Below are positions 10,975-23,227 of a DNA stretch of 64,000 nucleotides, one piece after another (position 1 is the first letter of the stretch; every line of letters begins with the position of its first letter). The translations under genes and the position numbers were made by a program. This DNA comes from Puccinellia tenuiflora (Eukaryota; Streptophyta; Magnoliopsida; Poales; Poaceae). Under the pieces are notes generated by a model. It was not told where the DNA came from. It saw only the letters and a list, made by a program, of their open reading frames with translations, and did not search any database. The stretch covers positions 58,399 to 122,398 of the forward strand of contig QRDG01000864.1 in the NCBI GenBank assembly GCA_012064385.1, written 5' to 3'.

Positions 10975-11257
10975 AATTTTTGTGGCGCATGGTTTTCGTT
11001 TTTTGTGGCGCATCTATTTCTGTGGCGCACTGAGCGAGGGTGCGCCACAGAATTAATATGCTGGTATGGGCCGAGGCAATTCTGTGGCGCAGCTTCTCGG
11101 TGCGCCACAGAATGTTGGCTTTTCTGTGGCGCACGGCCCAGGTGCGCCACAGAAATAAATTTTAGTGGCGACAATTCTGTGGCGCACCGGGAAGCAAAAT
11201 CCGTGAGCCACAGAATGCAAAATCCGTGCGCCACTAATGGCCTGTTCCCTAGTAGTG
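10975..11257. repeat. Subterminal repeats and right terminus of CACTA-A
   Basis: Repeated TGTGGCGCA and TGCGCCACA motifs lie in both orientations, many as paired inverted copies, ending in CCTAGTAGTG. Such clusters are the transposase binding sites of CACTA elements by family. Confidence 0.85.
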
Positions 11258-11386
11258 TTGGTCTATGCACAGATGGCATGAATCCTTTTGGGTAGCAGAG
11301 CTTTAGTCACAGCACCTGGTCCGTGACTCTATGTATCTACAACCTTTCTCCTTGGTTGTGCATGAAGCGGAAGTTTATTATGATGT
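11258..11386 (+). pseudogene. TNP2 pseudogene of CACTA-B, segment 1
   Basis: The short plus-strand coding segment contains LCTDGMNPFG, a conserved Transposase_21 block that by family carries one of the proposed catalytic acidic residues. It is followed by a TAG where related copies have a sense codon, then the LCIYNLSPWLCMKRK block. It is cut by CACTA-A on the left and a solo LTR on the right. It joins in phase to 12818. Confidence 0.85.
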
Positions 11387-12817
11387 TGATGTCTACACAC
11401 GCTTCTATTCTTGTAGACAGTGTTGGGCCTCCAAGAGCAGAGGTTTGTAGAACAGCAGCAAGTTTCCCTTAAGTGAATCACCCAAGGTTTATCGAACTCA
11501 GGGAGGTAGAGGTCAAAGGTATCCCTCTCAAGCAACCCTGCAATCACAATACAAAAAGTCTCTTGTGTCCCCAACACACCCAATACACTTGTCAGATGTA
11601 TAGGTGCACTAGTTCGGCGAATAGATAGTGAAATACAAGTAATATGGATGATTATAAGTAGTAATTGCAATCTGAAATAAAAATGACAGCAAGCAAACAT
11701 GTAGCAGAACTTGTTGTAAACGGTGTTTCAATGCTTAGAAACAAGGCCTAGGGATCATACTTTCACCAGTGGTCACTCTCAACAATGCAATCATAATTGA
11801 ATATAAATATAAGCACTTCAATATACTACTCCGAAGTATTCTCCGGCTGGATAACGAACACTAATTCATTGTGTAGGAATGCAAAAGCACGCCTCAAACA
11901 TATATTCCCAAGTACTAATGAATACCCCACACTGGATCATGAGCATTCATAGGAGGTACTAACACACCACAATTTCATAGAGACATCCAACTCAAATAAT
12001 AAATCAGTGAACAAGTATCTTGTGAAATATAGCCTAAAGACCCACACGGTGCACACACTGTCACCTTTACACATTCGTCGGACAAGGAGTCTCCGGAGAT
12101 CACATAAATAAAGCCCACTTGAGTAACATAACAACATCTAGATTGCAAAGCTCATGATCACATATAGATCACATCATGTGAGAGAGAGATATAGACCACA
12201 TGGCTACCGGTACGGCCCTCAGCCCCGAGGGAGAACTACTCCCTCCTCATCATGGGAGTCAGCAACGGCGATGAAGATGGTGGTGGAGTCGATGGAGATG
12301 GCTCCGGGGGCACATCCCCGTCCCGACAGGGTGCCGGAACAGAGATTTCTGTCCCCCGAAACTTGTCGGCGATGGCGGCGGCGCTGCAGATGTTTCTTTG
12401 GAATATGACGGGGTCCGTCTAGGTTTTATGCGTCGGGGGCAATATATAGGTGAAATGGCGGCGTCGGAGGGCTCCCGTGGGCCCCACACCACCTGGTGGC
12501 GCGGCAGGCATGGGTCCCGCGCCACCCTATGGTGTGGCCAGCCCACGGCCCTCCAGGTCCTCTCCTTCGGGCTCCGTGTAGTCCATTGAATTATAAGACT
12601 GCTGCTTTTGTCCCGTCCAATTCCGAAAATATTTCCTTAAGTACTTTTCTGAAACGGGAAAACAGCAGAAAACAGGAACTGGCACTGTGGCATCTTGTTA
12701 ATAGGTTAGTTCCAGAAAATGCATAAAAATGCTATAAGATGTAAACAAAACATGTAGCAAATGGTATGAAAACAAGCATGGATCATAAGAAATTATAGAT
12801 ACGTTGGAGACGTATCA
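11387..12817 (-). mobile_element. Solo LTR (about 1.43 kb) in the CACTA-B TNP2 gene
   Basis: It starts TGATGTCTAC and ends GAGACGTATCA. It is flanked by near-identical 5-bp duplications, GATGT (11382-11386) and GATGC (12818-12822). Removing it and one duplication restores the flanking TNP2 frame. No internal coding region, primer site or second LTR is present, so a solo LTR left by LTR-LTR recombination is the simplest reading. The minus-strand orientation is a guess from a recollected similar LTR start (TGATACGTCTCCAACG). Confidence 0.7.
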
Positions 12818-14954
12818 GATGCCAGTGCTAATCAAAGGCCCGAAGCAACCCGGCAACGACATTGATTTGTACCTAAGGCCATTAGTTGATGAACTTTTGC
12901 AGTTGTGGGCCAAACCAGGTGTACGTGTGTGGGATGAGCACAAACAGCTGGAATCTGACCTACGAGCATTGCTGTTCATAACCATCAATGATTGGCCTGC
13001 TCTTAGTAACATTTCAAGATAGTCAAATAAGGGATACAACGCATGCACGCACTGTTTAGCTAAAACTAAAGGTACATATTTGGAAAAATGTAAAAAGGTT
13101 GTGTACCTGGGGTGTCGTCAATTCTTACAACCAATCATCCCGTAAGAAAGAAAGGCAAACATTTCAAAGGTGAAGCAGATCACCGGAAGAAGCCTAACCT
13201 CCCTGATGGTGATGCTATATTTGGTATGGTCAAGGACATAGAAGTAATCTTTGAAAAGGGTCCTGGCGGTCAATCTGTTCCGAAAGACGTCGCTACCGGA
13301 CAAGCGCCCATGTGGAAGAAGAAATCTATATTTTGGGAGCTACCCTATTGGAAAGTCCTAGAGGTCCGGTCTTCAATCGACGTGATGCACATGATGAAAA
13401 ATCTTTGCATGAACCTGCTAGGCTTCCTGGGCATGTATAGAAAGACAAAAGATACATCAGAAGCACGGGAGGACCAGCAACATATGAAAGACCCATAAAA
13501 CAAGCACACGGATAAAGGGCGTCATTAGTTAAGCAGCTACGCTCTTACCAAAGCAGAGAAAGAAATCTTTTTTGAATACCTGAGCAGTATCAAGGTCCCG
13601 GCTGGCTTATCGTCAAATATAAAGGGAATAATAAATATGGCAGATAAAAAATTCCAAAACCTGAAGTCGCAGTTGCTTCCGGTTGCATTGACGGGGCTTC
13701 TACCGGAAAATATTCGAGTACCCATTGTGAAGCTATGTGCATTCCTAGCTGCAATATCTCAGAAGGTAATCGATCAAGAAAGTCTGCCAAGGTTACAGAG
13801 GGATGTGGTCCAATGTCTTGTTAGTTTTGAGTTGATGTTCCCCCCATCCTTCTTCAATATTATGACGCATCTCCTGGTTCACCTATTCGACGAGATTGCC
13901 ATTCTCCGTCCTGTATTTCTACACAATATGTTCCCCTTTGAGAGGTTCATGGGAGTGTTAAAAAAATATGTTCATAACCGTGCTAGGTCTGAAGGAAGCA
14001 TCTACAACGGCTATGGAACAGAGGATGTCATTGAGTTCTGTATTGACTTTATTTCTGACCTTAAGCCGACTGGTGTTCCTGAATCGCGGCATGAGGGGAG
14101 ACTTAGTGGAAATGGCCGCTAAGAAAGAAAGCAATGATATGTAGGGATGGGCATTCTTTCACTCAAGCACGCTTACACAGTTCTACAAAATTCCACCTTC
14201 GTGGCTCCGTATATCGAGGTACACAAGAATAGTGTATGCTCCAAAAACCCGGGGAAGCCTGACTCCTGGAATAAAGAAAAACACATGGAGACTTTCGGCA
14301 GTTGGTTGCGATTACATCTCATGAATGACACCACAGTTGGAGATCAGCTCTACTTTGGCCGCGTCACCATCTTCGACTGTATTGAATTTCCAAGGGTAAA
14401 AGATAAATGGGAATACATTTTACATGATCGCCCAATATAAAAAAAGTACCAACCAAAACAGTGGTGTCCGTTTTGATGCAACAGACGAGAATGGGCAAAA
14501 GGACACATACTATGGTTACATAGAGGAGATCTGGGAACTTGACTATGGACCTACTTTTAAGGTCCCTTTGATTCGGTGCAGTTGTGTCAACATGAATGAA
14601 GAAGGGGTAAAGGTAGACTAGCTGTACGGAATGACAATAGTGGATCTCAAGAATCTTGCTTACAGAGACGAACCATTCGTCCTAGCCAATGATGTGGCTC
14701 AGGTTTTCTATGTGAAGGACATGTCCTCCAGACCAAAAAAAAAAAATAAGCAAATGAATACATCACACGATGAGCCAAAGCGTCACATAGTTGTTTCAGG
14801 GAAAAGAAACATCGTGGGAGTCGAGGACAAGACAGACATGTCAGCAGATTATAATAAGTTTGGTGAAATTCCTTCCTTCACAGTGAAAACTGACCCAAGC
14901 ATCCCGTTACATAATGAATATGCTCCATGGTTACGGCCGAAAAAGCGAACATAG
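12818..14954 (+). pseudogene. TNP2 pseudogene of CACTA-B, segment 2
   Basis: It continues segment 1 with GPKQPGNDIDLYLRPLVDEL, the IDVMHMMKNLC block (about 13378), and NMFPFERFMGVLKKYVHNRA (about 13927). The last two are the second and third conserved acidic blocks of the CACTA transposase core. A DUF4218-like region follows, then a C-terminal DUF4216-like region (YGYIEEIWELDYGP, then YRDEPFVLANDVAQVFYVKD) ending at TAG 14952-14954. There are several frame changes and stops (near 13021, 13110-13140, 13498, 14120, 14440 and 14620), so it is inactive. By family the protein is the nuclear transposase that recognises CACTA ends. Confidence 0.9.
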
Positions 14955-15225
14955 CGATCATAAGAAAGGCACATAAGCTAGATGGGGATGTTGGTTATGT
15001 GTAATAATATATTAAACTATTTATGTATGAGTGTTCTCAAACTTGGCACACAATGTCCCATTCCTTTTGTTACCACTTAGCTCTAAAGAAAATGCATTAA
15101 ACCTTTTATGTAACTATGTTCTGAAAACTCAGAAGAAGTTGGAACGGAACACAACGGCTAGAGAGTGTGGCTAGAGAGTGCCCGCATATCAAATGCACCG
15201 TCGGGATGTACGTAGGGAATCCGAA
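14955..15225. other. 3' flank of the CACTA-B TNP2 pseudogene
   Basis: AT-rich sequence between TNP2 and the tandem array. No gene was seen. Confidence 0.4.
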
Positions 15226-15300
15226 TAGATATAAAAAATTTGATAGATATGAATTAATTTAATAGATATAAATTAAATGAATAGATATAATTGAAATGAA
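15226..15300 (+). repeat. AGATATAAAT tandem array, left part
   Basis: Degenerate units of about 19 bp of the form AATAGATATAAATTAAATG. The array continues in register at 18594 after the Helitron. Confidence 0.85.
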
Positions 15301-16739
15301 TCTTATATATATTTACTAATTGGAGGCACCATAGGAGGCTCTACGTTAATCCTGGATAAACAGCCGACAATCTAAGTCAGATCTAATATTAATGGCTGCG
15401 ATTTAATATGAGCGTCCCCGGGAGGTCTTCCCCGATCCAAGTTGCTTTCGTCCAAAAAGTATGTTCCCGTTGTCCAAAAAAAAAAAAGTATGTTCGCATC
15501 GTAGCTTATCTCCTCGACCTCCTCCATGCGGCCGCCTCTCCTCTCTCCCCGCGTGCCTCTCCGCCTCCTTGATCACAACTCTCTCCTACAGCAGAAGTCC
15601 TCATAGGATCCTCTATCGAGCACTGTGGGGAGATGACTCGACCAAGGTTTGAGGTTTCTTCTTCTAAGGTAATATGATCAATCTATCGACCTTACTGGTT
15701 CTGCAGGAAACCAGGTACGGATCAATCTGTTGACAAGGTCCTCTCCTTGATGGAGTGTGTGTGCGGCCGGTGGCCACGATGGCTCTCTCATTAGCTGCCT
15801 AGATAGTTGGCATCCTCATTCACGTCATTATTCTAGATTTTTATCAGTGTGTGTCCTATGAATTACTTTGATTGGGAGTCCAAGGACGGATCTCAATCTC
15901 ATTGGTAGTTCAGTGTAGATATGAGCAAATCTTTCTGCTGTTTCAACCACGACTCTCTGGCATAGATTGGACGGGCGGTTGATGCTGACGAGGCTGCGGA
16001 GCAAAAGGACAGTGATGGACTGCTGGTGTAGCTGCGAACTTCTCGACACAGTTTGATTTTGTCGCCGGTCACCCCTGCGTCCACTTAGTAGCCAGGTAAC
16101 TCATGATCCTTCAATATCCTGTAGTTTTGTTGCCGGTGATGCTCTTAATTCTGTACGTAGTCTTAGATCCTATGTTTAACTTAGGTTGTGCTGCATGCAT
16201 GTATGGAACATTACCATGCACATTCAGATTAGTAACACGCTAACATTAGCATTTGGCAGCACCAGGTCATGCTTGGTTTAGATCAAACGCTTATCTCCTT
16301 ATCATATGGAAGTCTAATAAGTTTTATTATTTCCATTCACATATTCCTCTATATTAAGTTCTTAATCTCTCCAAAGAATGACAGTGCAAGCCACAGCCAT
16401 GGCATTGCCATGTATGGTTGGTGCAACTTCACGTCTTCACCCCGTTAATTTAGAACTAATTGGTGCATAGGTTTATGGGGTCCCCTGCAGCCTTTTGCTC
16501 ACTTCGATTTCCTTGGAGTTGGGACATTATTTTCTCTTCTATTTTTTCTTCTGTATCACGGCTCAAATTTGATTGTAGCAAATAATAAAAGAAGGACTAG
16601 GTTGGTATGTTTCCATGCATTGTTTCCTGCAGGTTAAAGCAGTTAGCACTTTCTCTAGCAACTACACTGATTGTAGACTTCCCATACTGCTTTGTTGTTC
16701 CTTACAATTTTTTTTGCAGAACCGCAATTATAGAATATA

Positions 16740-16833
16740 CTCCGGCCGATCCATAAAAAGTGTCGCTTATTTTGTACTAAGTTAGTACAAACTTTATACT
16801 AAGTGGGCGACACCTTTTATAGATCGGAGGGAG
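16740..16833. mobile_element. Stowaway MITE (94 bp) inside the Helitron
   Basis: The terminal inverted repeats CTCCGGCCGATCCATAAAA and TTTTATAGATCGGAGGGAG are flanked by TA on both sides (16738-16739 and 16834-16835). The length, the CTCC...GGAG ends and the TA target are diagnostic of Stowaway. Confidence 0.92.
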
Positions 16834-18559
16834 TATAATATTTCCTTTTCTACAGTTATTTGTTATGCAGGTTTAACTAAGTATTAGTGCACGATACCAG
16901 CTCTCAAATTTGTATGAACATCAAAATGGCCAGGTGGGTACATACCAGAAACCCTTCTACATAAACAATCTGAGAAGGAGAATATTTACCTCTATCTTCA
17001 TGCTACGTTGTGATTAAGCATTTTGCTGGTTAAATCCAACTCAGTGCTATGTTATTTGACATTTGATTCCCAACATATTAGTGCAACATATTGTATGGTT
17101 CGAGTCCTGCGGTCGACTCTCGGGGAACAAGTTTAATTTGTGGTCACCGACTTGAAAATCGCAGATTCCTATCATAAAAGTTGAATTCAATTTCTGCCAC
17201 GATAGGCATGGATTCCTTCCATAACACGTCCATGTACGAGAAACTAGGCTATTTTTTCTGCGTGTTTTCTCATGGTATAATATACTAAGCGAATACTTTG
17301 GTGGACTGAGGAATCCTGGATCTAACCACTTCTTATTCATCTGCTGGTCAACATTATTGATATATAATCGTCAACTGATGACTCCAACAGCCCAAATATA
17401 TGCCTCTGGCAATGAAGCAACGAGAATCTCCAATTCTTCATTAACTCTGGAAGCATCCATGTACACAGTAAAGTTCATCTCTGTCTCTTATTTGTTTCCC
17501 TTCACCGTGATGAAACTTCTGTATGATAAAAAAAAACTGAACAAAATATAGTAGTGAATCAACGTATGCAATTTTTTCTTCAGGTCCTACATCAATTTAT
17601 CGACTAATTCCGACATATGCAAGTCGATCATGTACAAGACTGTATATATTCCAGACTAACTATCCATATAACTTGGTAGCGCTATCTTGAATGCACCTAA
17701 TTCCATCCTTTTATGGCTCGGAAAACCTCCATTAACCTTTTTCACCCGGTGACCAAACTTACAAAATGTTGTCTCTTATTATTTGGGCAGCCCATGGAGT
17801 ACATGCCAATATTGAATTTGATCCTGTCCAAACCTATATTTGTTGACGGTTATGTAAAAATACGATTTGTATTTTGGGAGCATATTTGAAGACAAACAGG
17901 ATAGAAGAAAATAACATTTACACATGTAAATTACCATATATTATAACTGTGCAGAACAAAACCCTAACAAAATCTCATTGTTGGCATCTCTTATCCTGGA
18001 CACAAATGTATATCCTTTACATAGTCCTTATTAAATTAATAAACTTATTAACCGCAAAAATATAATAATAAACTTATTAGGTCATCTCGAGAAATAATAG
18101 GAATATCATTCATTCTTATAGAATATGTTTTGCTCCATAATTAAGGAGTCTAACACCTAATTTAGCGCCATGGATACGTGCATTCATTGACTTCAATACT
18201 ATATGAAAAAGTGATGAAGAAATTTCAATAGTCCTGCTAATATGTAAAATAAAACAATTATGAAATCACTAAAATACAAAGATTTATAGAAAATATCAAT
18301 AAGGTCAAAAATCATAATAATGAAGTATATTCTTATAATACGACCCGAAAAAATGTCGAATATTAGGACCTGATTGATTTGAAAGCATACAACATCGACA
18401 AATAAACCATATAATTAAATAGGCATGCATACATGCACCAATGAATAACCATTTTACCTTCATTTAAAAATATTATGTGGAGTATATTAATTTTCCTAAC
18501 TTATATTTGGAACTACTATTTTTTCAAAAAGTAAATTACGTGTTTTTCAATATAGCTAG

Positions 18560-18593
18560 CCCGTGCAAGTGCTTTGCACGGGTTGACGACTAG
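18560..18593 (+). other. Helitron 3' hairpin and CTAG end
   Basis: 9-bp stem, loop GTGCT, spacer TTGACGA, then CTAG. By family this hairpin is the rolling-circle termination signal. Confidence 0.9.
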
Positions 18594-19085
18594 TAGATAT
18601 AAATGAAATGAACAGATATAAATTAAATCAATAGATATATATTAATGAATAGATATAAATGAAATGAATAGATATAAGAAAATTAATAGATATAAATTAA
18701 ATAAATAGATATAAATTAAATAATTAGATATAAATTAATTCAATAGATATAAATTAAATGAATAGATATAAATTTTTTATAGATATGAATTAATTCAATA
18801 GATATAAATTAAATGAATAGATATAAATGAAATGGTTAGATATAAATTAATTAAATAGATATAAATTAAATAAATAGATATAATGAAATGATTAGATATA
18901 AATTAATTCAATAGATATAAATTAAATGAATAGATATAAATGAAATGAATAGATATAAAAAAATTGGTAGATACGAATTGATTCAATCGATATAAATTAA
19001 ATGAATAGATATAAATGAAATGATTAGATATAAATTAATTTAATAGATATAAATTAAATGAATAGATATAAAAAAATTAATAGAA
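18594..19085 (+). repeat. AGATATAAAT tandem array, right part
   Basis: About 490 bp of head-to-tail units near 19 bp (TAGATATAAATGAAATGAA and TAGATATAAATTAAATGAA variants). The array is interior to CACTA-B, between TNP2 and the second gene. Confidence 0.9.
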
Positions 19086-19170
19086 AGAAATTAATTTAAT
19101 ATTATGCAAGGTTGACCATAGCTTCAATATGAAATAAGGCGGGAAACAAAATTTCATACTGAAAAGGACG

Positions 19171-19275
19171 TTTAGTCCCGGTTGGTGGCTATAATCGGGA
19201 CTAAAGGGTAGGGCTATAGTCCCGGTTCCCGCCACGAACCGGGACTGTCCCGGTCCGTGGCTGGAACCGGGACTA
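19171..19275. repeat. Internal AGTCCCGGTT cluster of CACTA-B
   Basis: TTTAGTCCCGGTT, AATCGGGACTAAA, AACCGGGACT and related copies lie in both orientations, matching the motifs at the right end (30165-30215). The cluster stands just before the leader exon of the second gene. It could also be the left end of a separate nested element (a CATACTGAAAAGG sequence is at about 19155), but no matching target duplication was found. Confidence 0.7.
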
Positions 19276-20287
19276 AATCCCTCTCCCTTATAGCTCTTCT
19301 CCCCCAAATTGACAAGTCCCTCGTCACACTCGCGAAGAAGAACCGCCGGTCTCCACGCGCCCGCGCCCTCGACGCCGTCAGGCTGCTCAACTCCGCCGCG
19401 CGCTCCGTCCTCTCCTTCGGCCGCGCCCGTCGACGCCACCGCTCCGTCGCCGCCGCCGTCCCTGGCCGCACGCGGTCGCCGAGCTGTCCTCCTCCTCCGA
19501 CTTCCTCCGACCTCGACCTCTCCTTCGGTCGCGCCTGAGCCGCCGCCGCCCCTCTCATACGGCCGCGCCCGAGCTGCCGTGGCTGCCCCTCTCCTCCGGC
19601 CGCGCCCGAGCCGTCTCCTCGGCCGAGCCGCCGCCGCGGCCGCCCCTCTCCTCCGACGAGCCCGAGCCGCCGCCGCGGCCGCCCCTCTCCTCCGACGAGC
19701 CCGAGCCGCCCCTCTCCTCCGACGCCGCCGTCCCCTCCTCGACCACGACGCCGGCGAGGTCCGTGGAGGAGACTCCTCTAAATTTTAGGAATTTAATTTT
19801 AAGAATTTTAGCATTTTAGAATCTTTTGAGTTTTTAGGAATTTTTAGAATTTTTAGAATTTTTAGAGTTTTTAGGAATTTAATGTTAGGAAGTCTTAGGA
19901 ATTAATGTAGGAATTTTACTTACAATTTAATTTTCTATAATTAAATAATCCTAATGTATAAATAAATGTATTTGTATCCCTAAATGTTGATGTGTATTTT
20001 TTGTGCTGCCCCAAATTTTATTTAGATGACTTGTAAGTGTGTATTGAAATATGTGTTGTCTTTGATGTCATATATTTATAATGATTTTTATTTTATATTT
20101 GTGACCGCATATTGTTGAAAATAATGCTGCAGAAACTATGATTATGTGACGCTATAAATCTGAATAATATTGTTCGGTGTAATATTGAAAACTATGATTT
20201 TTATAAGGCCACCGCTTCTTCTCCCCTCCCGTTCCTTCACTTTGTCGATCCAAGTCCACCCCGGTGCTCTCTCTCGCGAGCTGGTGC
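19276..20287 (+). other. GC-rich leader region and AT-rich intron-like stretch before the Ulp1-like gene
   Basis: 19290-19790 is strongly C/G-rich with Pro/Ala/Ser-rich open frames on both strands and looks like a 5' leader exon. 19790-20190 is T/A-rich with repeated TTTTTAGAATTTTTAGAA, intron-like. 20190-20292 is C-rich again and is interrupted by a solo LTR, continuing at 25135. Coding potential is uncertain. Confidence 0.4.
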
Positions 20288-21382
20288 CCCCGTGTCACAT
20301 CCCGAAAATTCGTCCCTAATGTTAGTAATATTTTCTCGCGCCTGAAAAACTTTTCCTATTTTCAAAATGTTTTCTTTGAACCAGATAGTCTTTGATTTGA
20401 CTTCGGTTTCGCTCTCTTAGAAATTTTCCCAATAATCCCTGATTTTTGTTGACCCCACCATAACTTCATAACATTGGTTCGTCGGTAAAACATTTGTTCC
20501 ATTTGGAGATTCTAAAACCCCTCCCCTCTATCCCACCAAAAGCCACCACCACAATTGTATCTTGAGATAAATTCTACCAAGCTACCATATGGTTCCCTCC
20601 TACATACATACCACTCCCATGGAAAAATATTTCATAGTCCCATGCAATAATTCCAAGTTTATTCATATTCCCGTTATGCATTTTCAATCCAAAAATTATC
20701 TGGACACCTTCCACTCATCCAAAATTCTGCAATTTTGGTGAGGTGCATGATTTAACCTCCTGAACATTTCACTCCATTGTCCCAACCTCATTTGAGCAAT
20801 ATTTGAGGTACTTCCTTTGTAATGCCCTTTTCATGCCTATTGCAATTCCCAAAGCAACCCTAGCTACGAAAATCATTGGGCATTGAAACTTTGCCAAATT
20901 AACCAACTCCCATATATAACCACATATCCAGAAGATCATGTCAAGATAATTTAATTTGGTTTATTTGGCGCACCCATGCAATTAGGGCATTTTTGGACAC
21001 CAAATTATTTGACCAACCTCCAAGTACCCAATTGAGCTCAAACTGCACATACATACTCCTTATACCTATCCTAGCCTACTGTGAATTTGGGGATTTTTCT
21101 GAGATGTGCAATGCCTTGGTCATTTCATCGAACACCTGACGCAACCCCGGTTTTCTGAAAATCTTATACATAAAGGTTTGTCGCCTTTGCGTGATTCTTA
21201 TTTTGTTGTGTTACTATCGTCGTTGCGAACCTAGTAGTGCGACCCATGTTCCTTTTGGTGCCCCGAGTCACCGGAAACGCGTTGATGTCGTTCGCGTCGC
21301 GCTCTGAACGTCCTGGACGTGCGCGTTTTGGCACGGCCTAATTCCCGCTTAGTCTAAATCCTGCCTAAACCCTCCGGCTACT

Positions 21383-22267
21383 GTGTGGCCACGTACCCCC
21401 CAGCCACTAACCCTTGTTGAGTCACCGACACTTTACCAGGGTAAAAATCTCCAACCCTGGTCACCGCCTCTTCTTAAAACACAAAAACCGGCAGCTCCCC
21501 CAAACCCTGTGCACCATTTTCTCCTCCTGCCCCTCACTCTCCTCAGTCCTCACCACCTCCCCCTCCTGAGAGCCCGTGGCTCAGCGTGCTCGTGGTGCGC
21601 GTCGTGCACGGCCGTCGCGGCCGGCGGCCAAGACAAGCTTGTGCTCACCCGCACCCGTGCCTCCCGAGCCCAGCGTCAACCCCAGCTCCCATCGCCGTCG
21701 TTCCCCGCTATCGGCCTCGCCCTCACCCCAGCGTCGCCGTTCTCCCCGGCCCCGGCACCGTCCACCATGGGCCGCGCCATGGACGCCGCCCGCATCGTCC
21801 TCCGTCACCGGTCCCGGCGCCCCGCCGTCGGCTCCCTCGCCTCGACCGCGGTCTGCCGCCACAAAACCGCCCTAGCTGCAGCCTTCAGCCGCCTCATCGC
21901 CGCCGTCCTCGGCTCCCGTCGCCGGCGTCCTCCCGGGAGCCGTCACGGCCGGCACCAGCTTCGACCCAGGGCGGTGACCCCGGGGTCCCCGGCGTCCTTA
22001 GCCCTCCCGGCGGGCGTACTGATGCCCGACGCGGCCGCCTGCTTCGGTGGCGTGCGGAGGCGGGGAGCGCCGCGACGGCTCCGCCGACCTCCCGCCATGG
22101 CCATGGAGCCGGAGCTCGCGGGCGACGCGGCCGTGGCCCTCCCTCCTCCGTCCAAAGCCCTCCCCGGCGCGGTAGGGAGCAGCGCGCCACCCAATCCGTC
22201 GGCCGGCGGCCCGGCCGTCCCGGCGGTCGACGACGGCGTCGGCCTCCCCGAGCAGCCCCGTACGTGA
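21383..22267 (+). other. GC-rich open reading frame (294 codons) inside the long LTR
   Basis: An open frame rich in Pro, Ala, Ser and Arg, with no recognised domain, ending TGA just after a possible donor (CGTACGTGAG). All frames on both strands are long here because of base composition, so translation is unsupported. An untranslated GC-rich leader is as likely. Confidence 0.2.
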
Positions 22268-22754
22268 GGGTCAAGGAGCCAATCGATTTGATTGAGCTAG
22301 CTGAAAGCTTTTTTTTTCTCAGATTTACGTTCCTTGCAGAGAAAGCGTATTTCGGAAAATACACAACCAACCCAGCCCAGCTCGGAAGCAGCCCGTTCTG
22401 TTTTTTTTTCCGAGTAAGTAGCAGATAGCTATCCGTCGCCGAGTCGTATCTTTTGAACCGTAGCTCCGTTTGAGGTGATTCAAATTTGTAAATTCATGGT
22501 TTGAAAAGATCTATCCAGTGGTATAGGTTTTACATTTTTGTGATATACTTGGATGCTCAGCACACTTGTATGCTTGCATAGGTGTCCCGCGGTACCGGCA
22601 AACCAATACCCTAAATCGTGACGTCCGTGACCCTCCAAGCCAAATGGCGACGATCGTCGAAGGCAAGCTAACCACTTGCTATGAACACTCAAGCGGTGTT
22701 GTTTGTTTGCATATTACCTTGCCATATAGGTGCATTTTATTGCTTATCATCCGC

Positions 22755-22875
22755 GGACTGTGCGTCACGAGATATCGTGGCTTTGTTTACCTCCGGTCAA
22801 CTGTGCGTCGCAAGATATCGTGACTTTGTTACACTCTGCCAACGGTGCGTCACGAGATATCGTGGCTTTGTTTTC
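22755..22875 (+). repeat. Three-unit repeat GTGCGTCACGAGATATCGTGGCTTTG
   Basis: Three copies spaced about 45 bp apart, each with a short internal palindrome CACGAGATATCGTG. Confidence 0.85.
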
Positions 22876-22879
22876 ATTC

Positions 22880-23105
22880 CTGTAATACGATAAACCCATC
22901 AAGTGTGGGTTGAGTTCCGGCCGGCGACTAAATACATGTTGGGCACCGCCCACGTGGATTGAATCTCGCCTACTTTCAGTATTATTATTTCATGTAACTT
23001 TAATTTCCTGCAATACGATAAACCCATCAAGTGTGGGTTGAGTTCCGGCCGGCGACTAAATACATGTTGGGCCCCGCCCACATGGATTGAATCTCGTCTA
23101 CTTTT
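22880..23105 (+). repeat. Two-unit repeat of about 128-bp period
   Basis: The segment from CTGTAATACGATAAACCCATC to GATTGAATCTCGCCTACTTT occurs twice, with a few substitutions. Confidence 0.85.
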
Positions 23106-23227
23106 CTGTAGAGTTGTGGCGTGTGTTGGACGGTACCATGCACCACTCCCCATTCCGGCGACGATGGACTGGGGGAACCGCCGCAGTCAATGGAATGGAG
23201 GAACGGGATCGCGTGGACGCCTCCACT

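Larger units (their letters stand above)
1..11257 (-). mobile_element. CACTA-A transposon, right part (GTGGCGCA family)
   Basis: The right terminus is seen at 11239-11257; on the minus strand it reads CACTACTAGGGAACAGGCC. It is preceded by a dense block of GTGGCGCA motifs in both orientations. The three bases after it (TTG, 11258-11260) are the expected 3-bp target duplication, but the left end is outside the window, so this cannot be matched. The element carries a TNP2 transposase gene on the minus strand and a second gene on the plus strand, diverging from about 8004-8100. A 7.2-kb LTR retrotransposon is inserted in TNP2. CACTA-A itself sits inside the TNP2 gene of CACTA-B, because the sequence right after 11257 resumes a TNP2 frame. 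Confidence 0.85.
15301..18593 (+). mobile_element. Non-autonomous Helitron (3293 bp)
   Basis: It starts TCTTATATATATT at 15301, right after host A (15300). It ends CTAG at 18590-18593, right before host T (18594). A perfect 9-bp stem (CCCGTGCAA, 18560-18568, with TTGCACGGG, 18574-18582) and a 5-base loop stand 7 bases before CTAG. These are the defining Helitron features: 5' TC, 3' hairpin plus CTRR, and insertion between A and T without duplication. Excision in silico restores the register of the tandem array. No Rep/helicase ORF is present. The inside is AT-rich with a Stowaway MITE and no recognised gene; 15460-15660 is C-rich and could be a captured leader. Confidence 0.92.

Noticed and set aside
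11937..12546. Short frames inside the 1.4-kb solo LTR
   Set aside because: No domain, and the segment is LTR sequence.
19155..19275. Left end of a separate CACTA element (CATACTGAAAAGG start)
   Set aside because: The terminus does not read CACTA and the flanking triplets do not match; the parallel with internal clusters in CACTA-C and CACTA-D favours an internal cluster.
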